From Saccharopolyspora shandongensis (GTDB lineage: Bacteria > Actinomycetota > Actinomycetes > Mycobacteriales > Pseudonocardiaceae), in contig NZ_FNOK01000072.1 in assembly GCF_900106995.1 (NCBI RefSeq), forward strand, positions 1-43,625: a stretch of DNA of 43,625 nucleotides. Reading direction: 5' to 3'. Position 1 is the stretch's first letter. Every line of letters starts with the position of its first letter. This document shows positions 41,525-43,625 of this stretch, one piece after another. The translations under genes were made by a program, and so were the position numbers. Below the pieces are notes generated by a model. The model searched no databases and had not been told where the DNA came from. It saw only the letters and a list, made by a program, of their open reading frames with translations.

Positions 41525-42732
41525 GACATGCTCCCGACGTTTTCGGTGTCCTCCAGCGGGAGCCTTGGCCGAACGAGGGGGGCCGCCGGATCGCTCGGCC
41601 GGTTCTTTCCCAAGGATTCGTGTGCCGCCACGAACTCGTTGCTGCACTGCGCGGCTGCGCAACCGATCTCCCCGCCGAGCATCACCGCAGCCATGATCTC
41701 CGCTAGTTTCCGGGCCTTCCCGGCGCCGTAGCAGCCCACCATGGACAACGTTGCCCGGAAGGCGGGCAGCCCGGTTCCGCCACCGACGGTTCCCACAATG
41801 AGAGTGGGCAGGGTGATTGACACCTCCAGGTCACCAGAACGTAAGAACTGGCAGTCCACCACGCCTTGCGAGCATTCGCCGAGATAAGCCATGTCCTGCC
41901 CGAACGCCTGGAACAACGCGGCCATGCCGTTGACGGCATGGATGTTCAGCGACGGGCTCCCGTGTAGGGCCAGGACGTTCTTGTAATTCCGGATGTAGCT
42001 CGCCAGCTGATCCAGCCCGACTCGGGTCATTCGACGCACCACGTCCTCCTTCAGGACGGTGCGAGCGATGACCTTCTTCCCTTTTTGACGCGCGGGGATG
42101 TTCTTCTTGTCCTCCGGATACGGCACGAATTCTTCGCGCACGAGGCCGCTGTTCCGCTTGACGTAGTCGGACACCAGGCTGACGGCCTTGCTGCCCATGT
42201 TGCTCCCCATCGCGTCACCGGTGGTGAACTGGAGCGACAAGATCACGGAGGTTCCCGCGCAGTCGTACGAGACAGCGGTGACGTTCAGGTGACCACTGCT
42301 GCGATTCGCTATGTCCCGAATAGCCTCTTCATGGTCGCGGCACCACTCTATCAGTCGCGCCGACTCGTCGAGGGAATTCGTGGTCAACTGGGTGGCGCGC
42401 AAGAAGTAGTCTTCATACACCATGGTCTCGCAGCCGCCCGACAGATTCATCACCTTCGCGCCGCGGGAGTAGGACGCGAGCAAGGTCCCCTCGAGAGTGG
42501 CCATGGGGACGGCGAAAGTCCCCCGTGCCTCGCCACCTCGGATGTCCACCGGACCGCACAGCCCGAGCGGAATGGGGACCGCGCCCACGAAGTTCTCGAT
42601 ATTGCCCTGCACCTCCGATTCCGCGAGATCGGACTTCAGCGGCTCGTAGGACTCCTCGGTCCCGTCGAGCAACAACTTGATCAAAGCGATGCGCTCGTCC
42701 AAGCTGTGCCGGGAGACAACTGTGTTCGACAA
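41521..42732 (-). CDS. HMG-CoA reductase, class I-like
   Basis: A 403-residue soluble hydroxymethylglutaryl-CoA reductase without membrane domain. Catalytic residues of class I enzymes are in place: Glu in MATLEGTLLAS, Lys in the PEDKKNIPA segment, Asp in FGQDMAYLGE and a His near the end in FVAAHESLGKN. The cofactor-site segment is DAMGSNMGSK. Class I enzymes use NADPH and make mevalonate. No other mevalonate-pathway gene is in the window, so it is an orphan that either boosts flux or reduces a related CoA ester. TTG 42732 has GAGGGGA seven bases upstream. It is the first gene of the operon. Confidence 0.9.
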   Translation of the reverse strand: MSNTVVSRHSLDERIALIKLLLDGTEESYEPLKSDLAESEVQGNIENFVGAVPIPLGLCGPVDIRGGEARGTFAVPMATLEGTLLASYSRGAKVMNLSGGCETMVYEDYFLRATQLTTNSLDESARLIEWCRDHEEAIRDIANRSSGHLNVTAVSYDCAGTSVILSLQFTTGDAMGSNMGSKAVSLVSDYVKRNSGLVREEFVPYPEDKKNIPARQKGKKVIARTVLKEDVVRRMTRVGLDQLASYIRNYKNVLALHGSPSLNIHAVNGMAALFQAFGQDMAYLGECSQGVVDCQFLRSGDLEVSITLPTLIVGTVGGGTGLPAFRATLSMVGCYGAGKARKLAEIMAAVMLGGEIGCAAAQCSNEFVAAHESLGKNRPSDPAAPLVRPRLPLEDTENVGSMS

Positions 42733-42745
42733 GCAGATCCCCTCG

Positions 42746-42757
42746 CATAGTGCTATG
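42746..42757. promoter_or_regulatory. Possible operator ahead of the HMGR operon
   Basis: CATAG (42746-42750) and CTATG (42753-42757) form an inverted repeat just before the ribosome site of the operon's first gene. Immediately upstream is an unusually A/T-rich stretch (TTAATTTTATTGAAA read on the minus strand), a likely promoter core. Binding protein unknown. Confidence 0.4.
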
Positions 42758-43110
42758 TTTCAATAAAATTAACCGGGCCACGACGCAGTAGACCCGAGAA
42801 CTCAGCCCGCAACAGCTCGCCGGCCCGAGTCAACCCTGGGCGCTGTTCTCCCAGCGGTGGCGCTTCAAGGACTTTTCGAAGTGAAGCCTTGCGACTCGAC
42901 TTCGGCGACAGCTGGAAGAGTACAGCTGAGAATTTCGCGTGCACAAGAGCGGCGTTAAGCAGGACTCGTACCGAGTCATAGATTCACCCGATCAGACTAT
43001 CCGGTAATCGAAACCTCGATTTCTTCCACAAGGTCCGCGACCACAGGACCACCGAAAAAGTCAAACACGCTCCGAAGATTTGCACGCTTTACCCTGGCAA
43101 AATTGCCCAT
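42758..43110. other. Intergenic region, mixed base composition
   Basis: About 350 bases upstream of the HMGR operon, less G/C-rich than the genes. I see only a 37-codon minus-strand ORF (42997-43110) with non-biased codons and no ribosome site; I do not call it a gene. Confidence 0.4.
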
Positions 43111-43307
43111 TTCTACCAAGCGAGTCGGTTGCGCATCATCACTGTGCCCCGCCTCCGGCACACGTTTCGAGAATGCAAATCTCTGCAGAATTCGTGCCCG
43201 ATGGATCGTCATCCCCGGTACTTTCGGGCAAAAGGTCAGGCCCGGGAACAACGATGGGTGACGCCCAGGATCGTTGGCGCGGCCACGTTGCGCCGGCCGC
43301 TGGGTGG
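43111..43307 (+). ncRNA. Candidate bridge RNA region of the IS110 element
   Basis: IS110-group elements carry a non-coding end upstream of the recombinase from which a structured bridge RNA is made. This 200-base stretch lies directly upstream of the transposase and contains a GCGGCC/GGCCGC stem (about 43278-43300) and other G/C-rich self-complementary parts. The element's left end is not defined, so limits are approximate. Confidence 0.3.
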
Positions 43308-43625
43308 ATGAGCAGCGATTTCGGTGTGTTCCTCGGCCTGGACGTAGGGAAAGGCGAGCATCACGCAGTGGGCGTGGCTCCGGACGGCAGGCGGCTGCAT
43401 GACGGCCCATTGCCCAACAGCGAACCTAAACTGCGAGCGCTGTTCGACAAACTCGCCGGGCATGGGCCGCTGCTCGTGGTGGTCGATCAACCCGCCACGA
43501 TCGGCGCGTTGCCGGTCGCGGTCGCTCGGGCTTGCGGGCACCAAGTGGCCTATCTGCCCGGTTTGGCTATGCGGCGGATCGCCGACCTCTATCCAGGCCG
43601 CGCAAAGACCGACGCCCGGGATGCG
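43308..43625 (+). CDS. IS110-family transposase, N-terminal part (cut by window edge)
   Basis: The frame from ATG 43308 runs open to the last base (106 codons). It begins FLGLDVGKGEHHAV, with the first catalytic Asp of the DEDD RuvC-like domain, then VVVDQPATIGALPVAVAR and KTDARDA with another acidic pair, all typical of IS110/IS116/IS902 recombinases. The C-terminal transposase_20 domain with the catalytic Ser lies outside. The start is preceded by GGGTGG. It is transcribed away from the HMGR operon. Confidence 0.9.
   Translation, partial: MSSDFGVFLGLDVGKGEHHAVGVAPDGRRLHDGPLPNSEPKLRALFDKLAGHGPLLVVVDQPATIGALPVAVARACGHQVAYLPGLAMRRIADLYPGRAKTDARDA

Noticed and set aside
42085..42750. Plus-strand ORF opposite HMG-CoA reductase
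   Set aside because: Antisense shadow of a gene with all catalytic residues.
42997..43110. 37-codon minus-strand ORF that looks like a peptide precursor
   Set aside because: Third-position base use is close to random, there is no ribosome site, and no modifying enzyme is nearby.
1..43625. CRISPR arrays, tRNA or rRNA genes
   Set aside because: No regularly spaced repeats, cloverleaf ends or conserved rRNA segments were recognised on either strand by eye.

Overview
The window is high-GC actinomycete DNA, most like Pseudonocardiaceae (Saccharopolyspora/Amycolatopsis type). Evidence is the strong G/C preference at third codon positions, frequent GTG/TTG starts, an SsgA-family sporulation protein, a SARP-LAL regulator with paired LuxR proteins, a DUF2520 ketopantoate reductase and many IS remnants. 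It reads as an accessory region rich in secondary metabolism and precursor supply, bounded by an IS5-type transposase (left edge) and an IS110-type transposase (right edge). No intact modular PKS or NRPS is visible. No rRNA, tRNA or CRISPR was recognised by eye.

Layout. 1-3.6 kb: IS5-like transposase, a dead PUFA-type (PfaA-like) ketosynthase, a GDSL hydrolase, a structured repeat joined to an IS3 remnant, and an SMP-30 lactonase. 4.1-7.8 kb (+): coupled operon of acyl-CoA oxidase, a fluoroacetate-dehalogenase-like hydrolase and a zinc dehydrogenase. 8.1-11.2 kb (+): PanG-type ketopantoate reductase, PanB, a beheaded SDR and a type II thioesterase, closed by two strong hairpins. 11.3-13.4 kb (-): cold-shock protein and amino-acid permease. 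14.9-19.4 kb (+): possible leader peptide, acetolactate synthase with a fused ACT-like tail, alcohol dehydrogenase, a second copy of the structured repeat and a KAS III homologue lacking its cysteine. 19.5-25.1 kb: decaying lipid/tailoring genes (unknown 370-aa protein, truncated fatty acyl-AMP ligase, frameshifted SDR and methyltransferase) around a small secreted protein. 25.8-32.9 kb: regulation (114-aa unknown, SsgA protein, large SARP-AAA-LuxR regulator, two duplicated LuxR regulators, small unknowns). 33-35.2 kb (-): sugar-type ABC ATPase and a polyol-type dehydrogenase. 35.5-42.7 kb (-): tight seven-gene operon HMG-CoA reductase, branched-chain ketoacid dehydrogenase E1a-E1b-E2, chorismate mutase, class II DAHP synthase, EamA transporter. 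43.3 kb to the end: start of an IS110 transposase.

How it may work together (inference). Several genes sit around 2-ketoisovalerate: acetolactate synthase feeds it, PanB/PanG turn it into pantoate, and the branched-chain dehydrogenase turns it into isobutyryl-CoA. The DAHP synthase/chorismate mutase pair would raise aromatic precursors, and the orphan HMG-CoA reductase would give mevalonate or reduce a related thioester. With a Cys-less KAS III, type II thioesterase, exporter and pathway-type regulators, this looks like a precursor-supply and tailoring region of a biosynthetic locus whose assembly genes are partly degraded or lie outside the window. The product cannot be named from this sequence.
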